Positions 45,533-57,816 of a stretch of DNA of 64,000 bases are shown piece by piece. Positions within the stretch are counted from its first letter, which is position 1; each line of letters begins with the position of its first letter. A model generated the notes under the pieces. That model ran no database searches and was not told the origin of the DNA. It worked only from the letters and a program-made list of their open reading frames with translations. This DNA comes from Rhypophila decipiens (Eukaryota; Ascomycota; Sordariomycetes; Sordariales; Naviculisporaceae), in NCBI GenBank assembly GCA_033297075.1, contig MU858077.1:1-64000 (forward strand). Reading direction: 5' to 3'. Made by a program: the position numbers and the translations under genes.

Positions 45533-48500
45533 CTACCGATCACTACCAATACTCAGCCCCGTATCCCTCCTCTCCAGACCGGCACCAACACCACCCCCAG
45601 AAGATCCCGCACCAGCAGGGCGTTTCGGTTTCCTAAAGCAAGCAAACTCGCTCTTGCTTGCCTCCCTCAGGCGTTTCAAAACAGCCCTCATCTCAGGCAA
45701 CTCATTCTGCAACCTCACGCGGGCTTCATTATCCGTACGCCCATCGAGTTCCTGATACACCAAGCTCTGGAGCTCCGAGGCGCGGTCCGTCGTGTAATGG
45801 CTCAGCGTCTGGGCGACAAACTCGACGTCCAGCGTGGCCTGCATCAGCATCTCGAGGTTATATTTCGGCCTGAGTTTGAACGCCTCGAGCAGCTCCCGAG
45901 ACGTCTGTTCCAGCAGGAACTGGAGCACTTGGGTCGTGAGAGATGCCGCTGTGGTGGAGACTTGGGTGTGGACGAGGACTAGGCTTAGCAAGGCCTCGTA
46001 GACGTAGGGTCGCACTTCTCGGGGTTTCTCGCCGCGGGGGGGAGGCCAGTCGGCGGCCGTGACCCCTGCGCGAACGATCTGGCGGAGGGTGTCGACTGAG
46101 GGGCGGGTGTAGGTCTGGAAGAGCTTTTGTTCGATCTGGCCTAGGACGTCGCGGATGGTTTTGGTCTCGTCGGTTAGTTTGACCGAGAAGGCGTTTTCGA
46201 ATTGGATGTTGAGGTTGGGGACCTCTTCGGTTCGGAGGGATTGGAGGTTGCTGAGGGTTAGGAGCATGCGGACGTTCTGTGAGAACGAGATGTTAGTTGA
46301 GCCCCTTTTGCTTGCAGCTGTTCTGAGACCTGGCTTCGGCTGGGGATTGCAAGTGCTTACCCTATCACCAGCATCGACGGTAGCACCACCCACTATGGAC
46401 AAGGTTGATTCTGTCGTGGGTGCGTTCGATATCACATAGCCATCCATGTCCATGGTCCAGTCGTCGTCGGCCTTTTTCAGCGGCCGCTCGGCATTCTCAA
46501 CCATGCCACTGAGTGCCTTGTATAATGTTGTCACGTACTGGCTCCTCACCATTTGCAGTAGCTTTGACGGGGGGGGAAGGACAATATCCGACGCCCTAGG
46601 CTTCGACATTGCTTCAGAAATGTAGAGGATCTTTTGCATGCCGCTCAACAGAGACCCCTCAAACGCCGAGAAGCTGGCAGGCATCTTGGTGACGTCTCGC
46701 CTAACACTCGACCTGTTCCAGTCCTCGACGTACTTGATGTTTTCGGCATCTTTGTTCCACGCTCCGAGAAGGGCGTTCACACATCTCTCCCTCGCCACTC
46801 CGACCAGGGTTCTCAGCTTTTCGAGTTCGGCAGCATCTCCTTGGCCCACCGGAGTAATCGAGGCCATGTCCGCAGCCCCCGATCCAACCAGTGCCAGCAT
46901 CTTGGAGAGATAGTGCACTCCGCTAAGAGAATTCGACCAGGGCGGCCAGAAGGCGAGTTTCTCCCAAGACTCGCCTCTCTTTGGTGATGGCGGTGGGATG
47001 TTGTTGGGATCCAGGTTGAACCGTGGGTCCCGCAGTGCTGTGGGCGTCAAAGATCCGCCCATGGCAGCCGCATTCGGAGTTGCCGGGGATGGTGGGAGAG
47101 GCGAGAAGAGAAGAGAAATATCTTCGATGGGAGGAGCAGCGAAGAAGGAGAGAACGTGCTCACGAATCAAGTCGACGAGCTCAATGGTTCCCTTTTGTAG
47201 ATCAATGGTGCCTTGTTGGGAGAGGCGGTGATGGTGTTTGGACTCGCCATTGTATCCACTCGGCATGGTTCTTTGCGTCTTACCCTCGATGAAGCCCTGG
47301 ACAGTCTGCCAGAATTCAACAACCTCGCCGAGGATCCCCTGGGCCGAGAGAAGGTTGTTTAGGAACGAGACCATCAGCTCCCAGAGCTCTACAATATCAG
47401 ACGAATCGAAAGAGGCAGATTTGCCTTCCACGGACTGGCGACCGAGGGCCCGCAGGTGCGTAGCAATCGCCTGTGGGCTCGGCTTCTCCCCGCTGGCCAG
47501 CCGGCGACGCAAGACTTCTATTTCTACTTTTGCTCTTTCTGCAGAAGACTGTATCCTACTCTTCAAAAAGTCATAGCGGCTCAGCAGCCAGACCCAGATG
47601 GGGTTGTCCTCGACACCCAATTCTAACAGTAGGGTGATGAGTTCCATATGCTGGTCTTGCGCTTGGCCCGATGCTGCATCGGATTTGGATATACTCTGGG
47701 GGGAGATAAGTCTGCGCCAGACGTCGCGTCTGAAGACGCGAATCTGCTCCTCAACGTCGTGCCACATTCGGGCTGCCACGAGGATGCGATACAGCTGCGC
47801 ATCGCTGGGCTCGAATTGCCCTGCCTTTTGCGCGAGCTCTTTGGCCTCCTCGGCGAATCTTCTGGCTTTTGTATACTCCTCAATCAGGCTCTCGTGATCC
47901 TTGCGTTTAATGGCGTCGGATATGACTGAGCCAGCTTCAATGTACTCTTTGTACATGTCGATAGCCGATGCGACAGTTTTCAAGTGCTCCTCTTTTTCTC
48001 TCCCGCCCAAAGCCGGTCCCCAGACGTCCTCCGCCTTCGCAGAAACATCCAGCAACGGGGCCTTGATACCCATCACACCATATTCGCTCTCTTTGACCAG
48101 AGCATTCTTTTTCCTTGGATCAGCAACAGGTACCAGAGGACTGGTCATACCGGCTGCGCCACTGCTTCCTCGGAAGCTATTCCTACTGGCATGTCGAGAA
48201 TGGCTTCTAACACGAGATGGCGTTTGATCAATGCCGCGATACTTCATTTCCTTGTAGACATTATCGATGGTCGCTTTGGCACGGACGAAGCGTTCGAAGT
48301 TGGACTCGACAAGGACCTTGAGGGACGCAGATTTTTGGTCAATTGACTGCGAGAGAACATCGAGGCCATTGCGAAGGGACTCAGTCTGAGCAGTAGCGTG
48401 CATCTGTGACAAGAAGAGGGCGGGAGAAAATGTTGTCGACGAAAGAAGAAACCGGTTTCCTGTCCAGAACAGCCTGTCAGCTATCCTATCGCCCATGGCA

Positions 48501-48852
48501 TCTCCCGTTGTTGGACAAACTCACTAAGTCGTATATCATCTTGAACAGAGACCCCGAGAAGCTTCAAAGTCCGCACAACGCTGTCGGTGGTCCCTAGGGG
48601 ATCGGGTTCGTCTCTCTGCACCAGATTCGCATGGCCGGTTCCCGGATTCTCTGATCCCGGGACAACACTACTCCTGTGGCTCACTGCCCTTTCCAGTGCC
48701 TGGTATCTGGACTTGCGCCGGTTGATCTTTTTCTTTTTGGCATCCTCCTCTTCGGAATTATCGCTGTCGACATTTTTTTCGGGCGGCCATTCGGTCGGGT
48801 ACAAGGTAGAAACGCCGTAGAAGTCGAGGACGGTCCGCTCCAAGTCCGCCAT
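45533..48852 (-). CDS. sec5: Exocyst complex component Sec5
   Basis: Three exons (48852-48525, 48459-46361, 46276-45533), introns of 65 and 84 bp, 1056 aa. The N-terminus starts MADLERTVLDFYG, with ATG in a CACC-ATGG context; an in-frame ATG ten codons upstream is less likely. The core begins RNRFLLSSTTFSPALFLSQ and runs into LKVLVESNFERFVRAKATID, the Sec5 signature, then long helical rods. The second intron is a multiple of three without a stop, so it reads through; its removal gives DAGDRNVRMLLTLSNLQSLR, the conserved family sequence. Sec5 is part of the octameric complex tethering secretory vesicles at the hyphal tip plasma membrane (family knowledge). Confidence 0.92.
46277..46360 (-). 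other. Stop-free, frame-preserving intron in sec5
   Basis: The donor is GATAGG|GTAAGC and the acceptor TCACAG|AAC. The 84 bases encode 28 residues without a stop, so retention would add an insert rather than truncate the protein. The canonical donor and the conserved flanks argue that it is an intron. Confidence 0.75.
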
Positions 48853-49996
48853 GGTGAGCGACTCGACTGGTTCCCGAGCCACTCCGCACTATATCCTAGG
48901 CTCGCAGTTGTTGAAATATTTTTCTGTACAGCGTTCGAACTGGCCGTGGGGCATTGTTTACATCGAGGGTTCAGTTCAGCTATGTTGTTGAAGAGATTAC
49001 AGTTGCAGGCGACGCAGGCGACACAGCCGACAGCTGGGAGGCTGAATACCTACAGTGTGAAACAAGGGAACGCATGCCGATGGATGTGCAGGAAGCTGAA
49101 AAGACAGGTGGGGCCTGCGGGGAACTGCAGTGCACTGAAGGTCGGTAGGTATCAGTGACTGGTCAGGCACCATCTCCAACTTTATCAATACGGTAACCGG
49201 TTACACGGTTAACACCAATGACTGGAATACATAACTATACGTTATATTCGGGTGAATCTTTAATTACACCTGAAATATAGAGTTGAGTTTGCAGATACCT
49301 ATCTTCAAAATCTTTGCGAATGCCCCCTAATGCTATGGTTGTGAGGGCTCACGGCTCTTGTAAGAGTAAACCCCACATCATTTCATCCACGCTGATAGAT
49401 ATAGTGATACGGATACTCCGTACAGAGCGAGCTAAAAACTGTCCAGTATCACAACTCTGAGTCGTCTTCTGGGCGGCTCTAAATCCGTCAGATTGTTTGA
49501 CACCGTCAAAGACACTGGCGGCGTAGCTGGTCGAGTCATTAAAGGTTTCTCGTTCTATATGTACTTCTGCCTTTCACATCCAGCCTCGATTCGAAATTGG
49601 GAAGCACTCTTCAAGTTTGATGACCTTTGGCTCCTATACTGAGTGCCCATTTGACTCTTGCCGTTGGCTCCATATCCAGGTGAGAGAGCTTCAATGCTCT
49701 TTCCAATCCTCGGTGAGGGATATTAAAAGTCCGTTCAGCACACCTTCCTTATCTGATGGGTGGGGAACAGTGACGTCGGGGTGGGCCATCCGAACAATTT
49801 TCAGCCCTGGGTTTGGATCCCCTACCGTGCACGGTCCAGACGGCTCCAGCGGCAGTGTTTATGCATCTGAAGATTTGGGTTGCTTTCTCGCCAACCACTT
49901 TTACCTCATTTTTTGTTCTCCCCATTGCCCACTCGCCAGACACTAGAAACTTTAATTGCATCCCAGGAGAAGACTTCCCAAACACACAACATCAAG
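48853..49996. promoter_or_regulatory. Divergent promoter region, sec5 / idh1
   Basis: Region of 1.14 kb. It has a 12-bp palindrome GTAACCGGTTAC at 49193-49204, a TACGGAGTA copy (reverse orientation, 49414-49422) and CCAAT at 49703-49707, about 290 bases before idh1. CCAAT is the binding core of the HAP complex, which commonly controls respiratory genes; occupancy here is inferred. Confidence 0.45.
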
Positions 49997-51465
49997 ATGC
50001 TGGCCCTCCGCTCAATTGCTGCTCCGGCGCAGCGACAGTTCTGTCGCGCGGCTCCCCGCGCTGCCGTCACCCTCTCTTTCCAGGTCCGTCGATAGCTCGG
50101 TCGCATGCGACGGGAAGCTTGATACGAGTTGGCTGACATGGAGACACCTTGCAGAACTCGAGACGGTACTCCGACCAAGTTGCCAAATTCACCGGGACGA
50201 AGGACTCCAACGTAAGTCATTGCCGACCAGCTTGCGATATTTGTTTTGCGCGCCCAACCAGCAACTGGAAAATCACTCAATCTTGTTTGGGGTATCGCGA
50301 CATGATCCAGCATTGCCGCCACTAACAACAATAAATATAGGGCAACTACACTGTCAGTTTGATAGAGGGTGATGGCATTGGCCCCGAGATCGCCGTCGCC
50401 GTCAAGGACATTTTCGCTGCCGCCAAGGTCCGTACCTCTCTTCCGCTCGTCCGGAGCAACACGGGCCCGGTCCGCAGCCAGCTAATAGTTCACAGACCCC
50501 AATCACTTGGGAGCCCATCAACGTTGATCCCATATTAAAAGACGGAAAAACCGCTATTCCTGACGCCGCTATCGAGAGCATCAAGAGGAATAAGATTGCC
50601 CTGAAGGGGCCTTTGGCTGTATGGTCTCCCCAAGACCCCTTGAAACAAGTTTGCCCCTAACCTAGGCATACAGACGCCAATTGGCAAAGGTCACGTCTCC
50701 CTTAACCTCACTCTCCGAAGAACATTCAACCTTTTCGCCAATCTCCGTCCTTGCCGCTCCGTTGCCGGCTACAAGACACCCTATGACAACGTCGACACCG
50801 TCCTAATTCGCGAGAACACCGAGGGCGAGTACTCCGGCATTGAGCACGTTGTTGTGGATGGTGTTGTGCAGAGCATCAAGCTCATCACCCGCGAGGCCAG
50901 CGAGCGTGTCTTAAGATATGCGTTCCAGCATGCTCAGTCTATCGGCCGCAAGAAGGTCCGCGTCGTGCACAAGGCCACTATCATGAAGATGTCCGACGGT
51001 CTCTTCTTGAGCGTTGCCCGTAACCTGGCCAAGGAATTCCCCGATATCGAGTTTGACGCCGAGCTTCTCGACAACACCTGCCTGAAGATGACCACCGACC
51101 CTCTTCCGTACAACGACAAGGTTCTGGTCATGCCTAACCTGTACGGAGACATTCTTTCCGACATGTGCGCTGGTCTGATCGGTGGTCTGGGTCTGACACC
51201 CTCTGGAAACATTGGTGACGAGTGCTCCATCTTCGAGGCCGTTCACGGTTCTGCCCCAGATATCGCCGGCAAGGGCCTTGCCAACCCCACCGCCCTTCTT
51301 CTCAGCTCGATGATGATGCTGAGACACATGGGTCTGGGCGACTACGCGGATCGGATCGAGAAGGCCGCTTTCGCGACCCTCGCCGAGGGCAAGGTTCTTA
51401 CCGGTGATTTGGGTGGCAAGTCTTCCACTTCCCAGTTCACCTCGGCTATTATCGAGAAGCTTTGA
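49997..51465 (+). CDS. idh1: NAD-dependent isocitrate dehydrogenase subunit 1, mitochondrial
   Basis: Five exons (49997-50083, 50155-50211, 50341-50427, 50496-50618, 50674-51465), all joints phase 0; 381 aa. The first ~35 residues form an Arg/Ala-rich mitochondrial presequence ([20 protein letters not shown]). The mature protein starts near [10 protein letters not shown], then [29 protein letters not shown], the [10 protein letters not shown] segment and [14 protein letters not shown], all hallmarks of the isocitrate/isopropylmalate dehydrogenase family. With IDH2 it forms the AMP-regulated octamer converting isocitrate to 2-oxoglutarate in the TCA cycle. It is called subunit 1 because of overall similarity and the [17 protein letters not shown] segment; confidence in family is high, in subunit good. 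Introns 1 and 3 use GTCCGT donors. Confidence 0.95.
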
Positions 51466-54233
51466 ATGATACCATAAGCTCCTGTGTTCGTCTGTCTGGC
51501 TGGTGGGCTCTCTTTTAGACTGTATTACAACCAGTATATCCCCTTTTTCTATGTAAATGCAATGGCAAGCCTGAGTGGCCTGGTAAACAGGACCTATGTT
51601 TATGACGACATTAAGCTTTCATGGGAATTTTTCTTGTACATTTGGTGGTTATGTCGCTGTGCTTCAATCTCGAATATGATCAAACAAAGCGTGCAGGTTG
51701 ATCCCTTGGAGGACGTGTCAGGAACCTGTAAACGAGCAAGACCGCGAATGCGTTTTTTGAAGGCCAACGGAACTCGACTCTTGGCCGGCGAGGGCGGAAC
51801 ACTGCGGCTGATAGTACGAGGACAGCTCGGCCAAGAATGATGATATTCGAGTTAGAGACTGGTCAGTTTGACACCGAGAAGATGTAACTGCTCACTATAT
51901 GTACAGTATCAGCACGCCAGCACGCCAGCACGCCAGCACGCTACCCTGGTTGGCTCTGGTCAGAAACTATATCTGCTCCTTCCGAGTGGCTTCCTGAAAA
52001 GAACAAATTCAGGGTGTTTTCTGGCCGAAGACTCTTCGGGCGATTCCACAATATTAACAGTGGAGGTGTAGGTATGTACTTTACATCGGAAGCTCGAGGA
52101 GAAGCAATGCTGACAGAGGAGTGGGGGCTGCCAAGTTATTCCTCATCTTCGTTCTTTCCCACCATGTTCGATCTGTGGAGCAGCTACCCAGTGTCCCGCC
52201 CTCCCGTTCCGCTCGATCCTCGGGACAACCGGGGAACCCTGACGGGTACGTTCCCTGTACTATCGTAAAGTCAATGGCACCCAGACGTGGCTTTACAGCT
52301 CCCAATAACTCCCGATCCTTCAACAACACACGTGCGTTAGGATACGAGTCATTTTAGGCAATTTCCACATCCAGTTGGAGCGAACAGCGATTGCAAAAGT
52401 CTTTGTATTTCAGACTTTTGTCAAAGGAGCCACTTTCATGTATCCGGCAATCACAATGCAACCACTGGACCTTGCGGGAAAGTTCAATGCCAATTTATGC
52501 CCAGCCTTTTGATGTTCTAGATCTTCTATTTTATTCTCCGGTATTTCCGAATTAGGTAAACGTGACGCCAAGACACACTTGCTGTCTAAGTCTCAGATGG
52601 TGATTGGCTCGAACAAATCAGGGCCACCAGGGTATGTACAACTTTGACATCAAGTCTTGGACAAAACTCGCAGAATTCATTCGGCTCATTTTTGTTGCCA
52701 AAGATTGTCGAGCATATTCCCATTGACCGAAATAGAAAGCTCTTGTTTGCCGGTATCCCGAGAACTGCTGAACGGGAGTATCCGTAGCTTTGCCACAAAA
52801 GACGATTTATTTCCTGTCTCTACCCGCATGAGAAACCTGAACTCGGAACTGGCGGATAGAAGGCCGAACAAGCGACAACTACTACTCATAATGTTCTCCA
52901 TCGAAGGATCCGCTTGTTTGAAAAAAAGGTTCCTCATCAGGGTGTGGTCATCCCCGAAGTGAGCCACGAGGTTCTTACATCCGTCAGTTCCGCCTTCTTA
53001 CATACCCGGTTTGCCTCATTTCCTTTGCAGGTTGCCGGAAATCATCCCGGAGATTCTCAAGGGGCAGAAACTACAATAGAGAACAAGAAAATCCCAGCGA
53101 TACTAAATCATATTGTGGCAGATCCGAAATGTGTCCGATCAGAGGTCCACTTACAACCCATTGAAGAAGGCTCAGTGCCTGCCAAGGATCCACGACTGAC
53201 AAATACTATTTACTTACTGAAGTTACTGGAAATAGTAGTATTTGCCGGAACCTTTCGCAAGTCATTGCAAAAACGTACTGAATATCTAGCGCTCCCAAAT
53301 TTGAACGTACACTGTCCTGGAATTCAGATCTCAACAGAACCGGCCGCACTAGGGTAGACATCTAGCGTATCGTCAGCTCCAAAGATTCACTGGGTCGATC
53401 GTGGGCGGGTCCCCAGAATGTCCCGGAACAAAGCCATGGAGGCTTCTCCTCGACGGTGTTAAGCTTTTTCATATCAGGGGTGGCCGGTACCGTAACGGTG
53501 GCACCCCCCTCTTCCCACCGCCCCTGCCCGTCTCTTACACACGCCTCGCGTGGGTCAAGCACACTCTTTTCAGTAGTACCCGGTACCAGAGCCGGTACCT
53601 GCGTTTCCTGCCATGTGAAGCTCTCCCAACGGTTGCAAAGTCCTCCCAAGGGGCCGGGGGGAAGGGACTTGAACGGGACCGGCCGAAGAACTTAAACGCA
53701 GATCCCATCCATGGCTACGAATTGTATGGACCAAACTTGGTTTTACGGCGACTGAAAATAGATGAAATTTACTAGGAGTAACTGGCCTTTCGGTCAGATA
53801 TAGGACCATACCGTAAATCGCGGTTTCGGAAGGTCGGACAAATCGCTCATCAATTTACCTCTCTGGACCCGGTTCCCAACCCCATCCTGATTACCTTGAT
53901 CCACTCATTATGTAGCTGGGGTCTAGTAGTATCTTTGTGTGCTAGGCTCGAGCAAAGACATCCTGCAGGCGTGGGACACAGTCCGGAGAAAGACCTCCCA
54001 AGTCAAGCAAATTCGCACTCCTTATTAATCCGATCTACCATCTATTTATTCTTCCGTCTTCCCATACCTACCATTTGGACTTCTCTCACATTTCATCCCA
54101 CTCTTCTTGTCTTCACTCACTCCCGGCCTGCCAGCACACCCAATTCTACTCGGCCCAGCTCGTCTCTTCCTTTCTTTCACTCATTAACTTGCTAGCGCTA
54201 GAGGCCATTCCTTACTCACAAACACTTGCCAAA
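51466..54233. other. Gene-poor interval of 2.8 kb
   Basis: idh1 3' UTR followed by sequence without supported genes. The longest ORF (52914-53357, +) has no domain and an ordinary composition. Four CAGCACGC units lie at 51910-51941. Several GGTACC-containing short repeats lie at 53480-53600. Confidence 0.5.
51910..51941. repeat. CAGCACGC octamer tandem repeat (4 copies)
   Basis: Four perfect adjacent CAGCACGC units. Possible length-polymorphic marker. Confidence 0.85.
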
Positions 54234-54649
54234 ATGTCTTCTTCACCCCCAAGCGGCGCTGCTGGCCCCCTCGGCAAGGCTGACGAGATCCGACTCCGCA
54301 ACTTCCTCGAGAGCAAGGGCCTCGAGTTCCAGATCCGGACCGGCAACAATAAGTGGAAATGCGTCGTCCAGGACCGAGCAACCTAGTGAGAATTCCCATT
54401 TTCAGATGAAGCAAGGTACTGTTTCCGGATCGTACCTTTGCTGACAATGAATACAGCGAGAAAACCAAGGCTGCTCTGGAAAGCAAATCTACGACTGTCA
54501 CCACACCTGAACCCGTCACTACGGTCGACCCGCTCCCCAAGCTTGAACCAATCACCACCTCGCTTGACCCGGTCATCCCATCCCCATCCGAGACGGTCAC
54601 CAGCGGATCGTCATCCTTTTTATCCACTAGCACCACACCAACTCACTAA
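54234..54649 (+). CDS. Small protein of unknown function
   Basis: Two exons (54234-54385 and 54457-54649), 71-bp intron with a GCTGAC branch-like sequence, 114 aa. Residues ~15-60 are charged and helical (LGKADEIRLRNFLESKGL, then WKCVVQDRATYEKTKAALES). The second half is Thr/Pro/Ser-rich and low complexity, with repeated TTV and P-x-T motifs. There is no signal peptide or membrane segment. The gene model is supported by a good start context (CCAAAATGT), a pyrimidine-rich 5' leader and a clean phase-2 splice. I do not recognise the family. Confidence 0.6.
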
Positions 54650-57600
54650 ATTTCTTCTATCTTTGATATAAATCAAGAGTCATGGCTGGGCTTGCGAACG
54701 GTTTGAGACAGATGGCCGTCGACGGATGTCTGTCTGTTATCGCACTTTGATTTCTTCTTCACCGCTTACCTTCACAGCACTCGACAAGACAAAACTTCTC
54801 AAGCAGGCGTGGAGCAAATTCTTATACTTCTTTGGGGAGGCAGGTGGCGGTGGACGACAGTCAAGCTCACAGAGAGTCGGAGACTAAAGCAGCATCGTGG
54901 ACTACAATCTGGTTGGCAGTGGTTGATGGACTATTTCGACGCTCACTGACCACCCCCCCGAGCAAGACACCGCAATCGAGCACCTATTCCCTCGAACGAA
55001 CATCTTTCGACAAGTCGCAATCACTCGTTCACGGCTTTTCACCTCTTCATTTTCTTTAACACTTCTCTGGGGGAAACTTAGGATATTTAACAGGATGGCG
55101 CCTGGGCAATTTTGATATGGCGTTTGAAATACCTCTTGCATTTGCATTTTCTATTTGGGCATTTTCTCTTCTTTTCCTTTTCCTGGTTCTGCTTCTTCAG
55201 CTTGGGTCTTTCAAGTGCAGAAGTCAGCCACTCATCATGAATGGAGGACGTCCAGAACCCTACCCAGACGGCTGGTTTTCTATCTATGATTTGACCTTTC
55301 AAATTGGCATAGCTGGCTGGTAGTCAGACGCTCATTACAGTTTTTATACGTACTTTCTGTTTTAAATGAAAGGAAGAGGTATAAAAGGCCTTGACTACAT
55401 TAGGTACCTCGTCTTGCCAGAATTTGAATGGACAACCTTTTCTTGACGATCTCTACAGATATTTGTCCTTGGTATTGCCCTCTCTTTTGCGGTGCTCCTC
55501 CTCTCCAGCTACATATCGTCCTACACAGGAAACTGAGGATTCTGAAATAGGACAACGCGGTGAATGCTAGTGGGCAAAGTTTCATAGCTAGCCACCTAAC
55601 TTGATCTCAAGTTTGCTGAGATACCTAGGTGCCTCTGATTCATTGCTCCATTTCCCGTCCTGGCCTAGGCATTCACCAGGTGGTTTGAGTTAGCTGTTTG
55701 GCTTCTCTATCACATGGGAGTGAGACAAATCTCAGCTAGGGCTACACTCACACACTGGACCACAAGTACGTGTATACCTGGAAATTAAATATTGGCTACC
55801 TGACGTAATCTTGAAGCCTGTTCGTGGCACGATGCACATGAGAAAGCTTATATACTCCGAGGGTGACATTATGTCACGGTATATGTATTGCGTTGCATCG
55901 CGCATAAAATACCCTGTATGAGGTCCTGGAGTACAAGTTTCTAAGATTATACGGTACAGGGTGTACAGAAAAGGGGCTGTTGAACATGTCCCGTCCAGTC
56001 ATTTTGACCTGGGGAGTGGTGGAACTGTATCATGCGTACGGTATTTGTGGATGGAAGTATTGCGGAAGTCTACAGTACGTGTAATCATTGACAATTGGTA
56101 CTCGGCGGTTTATATGGTGCAAGGTGAGAGTTCCATACTTCACCACGGTGAAATACTAACCTTCCCGGTAGAGGGTTTATGTGGCTCGTCTCGGTGTAGG
56201 CAGATATGAAAAACCATAATTCTCGATCATACCGAACAAACAGATACTGATCCACTCGGTCCTTTTGGGTGGGTTTGTCCAAGACTTAATGGAATCGATA
56301 CAGCCGGTCAGCGTTTGTACTATTTCCACATGGTTGAGGGCGCAAAAGACGGCCATCAATCGTGGTATATGAGACTGCGTGTGAACGAAAATTCAGGGGG
56401 TGAAAGTCGGTCCTGTGAATCTTTCATTCCAATTTTTGTCTGGTTTGAATGCCTGTTCCTGTCGTACTGTGTCAACAGCGTTGCTGTTGGTGGGAGGGGC
56501 GGACTCGGATCTGAATGGACCCCACTGCCCATGGCGAGGTAGCATAAAATAAAGTAGTCTGGATGAGGCTGGCTGCGGTCACCAACTGGCCAGCCTCGCC
56601 ATCAGATCAAACAAGGTCCAAACCGAGTCCCCCGAATGAAAGTCTCGAACCTGCAAGACCACCCAAGGGTCAACGTATTTGAGTAGTTCAGGGGTAAATT
56701 TGCCGCCTTATATCAATATATTTCTCTTCTTGTCAGGAGATAGACTTGATATAAACGAGAACCCCTTACATTGGCAAATGCACAACTGAGCGTAGAGAGC
56801 AAAGTTCGATAGAAACAACTATCGATGCTGACGAAGAGTGCAAAACGTCATCTCTTGGCTGAGAGCGGGAAGGCACCTGGGGGGCGATACGCTAGTACTA
56901 ATAGAGTTAGTAGTCATGCACTGTGGAAATGCCCCAGCTCGCCGAACTATGCCCCCTGTCAAGTGACGAGAACCGCATCATGGGAGCAAGGCGCTTCCGA
57001 AGCTTTCCTGCTAACGAACCCTCAAAAATCCGTTCATCATGTGGCCATATCGGACAAGCTTCCAGACTTAATGTTGATTAACCCTGGGAGACCTGGAACT
57101 CAGTAATAACAGGAGAGATTTTGAGTTGGTGGTCATATCGCTGTGCAAAGGCAAAAATAGAAAGGCCGTCTTCAAATCTACCTTTTCCCAGCTCAGGCTG
57201 ACAATTGGTAGAGGGCGGGGCTGACAGCCAGGAACCATTTCCCCATGCGATAAAGCTGCCGCTCTTCCTCTTTCCCTCGCCATTTCATCACACCTCCAAA
57301 GAATACCCCCCTCTCCTTCTAATCATCGCGAGAAAGTCGACGACAGATTAGGGAGACTCAGATCAATCGGCGACATGCCCGTCCCAATCGCTGCAAAAGG
57401 TAAGAGATCCTCCTGCGAGATCCCGTTGCTTCGGTCGCTTTTCTGTTCTTCAATGTCAGCTTGTGCCCCCCCAGACCCCAGTCGACCCCGCGTAACCCCA
57501 TTGCGAATCATCATTGCTCGATACTCATTGGGGTGGCGAAACAGCCGCTCCAGGAGTACGCAATCCTCGTGCACTGTTCAAGTGGCCTGCCTGCTTCGTG

Positions 57601-57816
57601 TCGCCAGCATCTAGAATCAGCGATTCTTTGCCTGAGCAAAAGAAGAAACAATATTTCGTGTTCTTCTTAAAATTCCCTGCACAACTCTGCACAACTCTGC
57701 AGGTATTTATTGTTGTCATTTATCACCACCGACTGTTTCACTGCTTTTTCTTCTGCTTCTGTCTCTGAACTGCACCCGCTGCGATACCCCACTTGGTTCC
57801 GAGATAGTGCCAAAGG
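54650..57816. other. Gene-poor interval of 3.2 kb
   Basis: No gene I can support. A pyrimidine-rich ORF at 55117-55323 looks hydrophobic only because of its T content. Two 10-bp tandem units lie at 57681-57700. Around 57323-57620 both strands are open for 80-odd codons, as discussed in the findings. Confidence 0.45.

Noticed and set aside
52914..53357. 147-codon ORF downstream of idh1
   Set aside because: No recognisable family and no start or splice evidence. Kept only as a remark.
53655..53700. tRNA B-box on the minus strand (GTTCAAGTCCC)
   Set aside because: No matching A-box or acceptor stem lies at the right spacing upstream.
55117..55323. Apparent small membrane protein
   Set aside because: The hydrophobicity arises from a T/C-rich tract, and no start context or splice support is visible.
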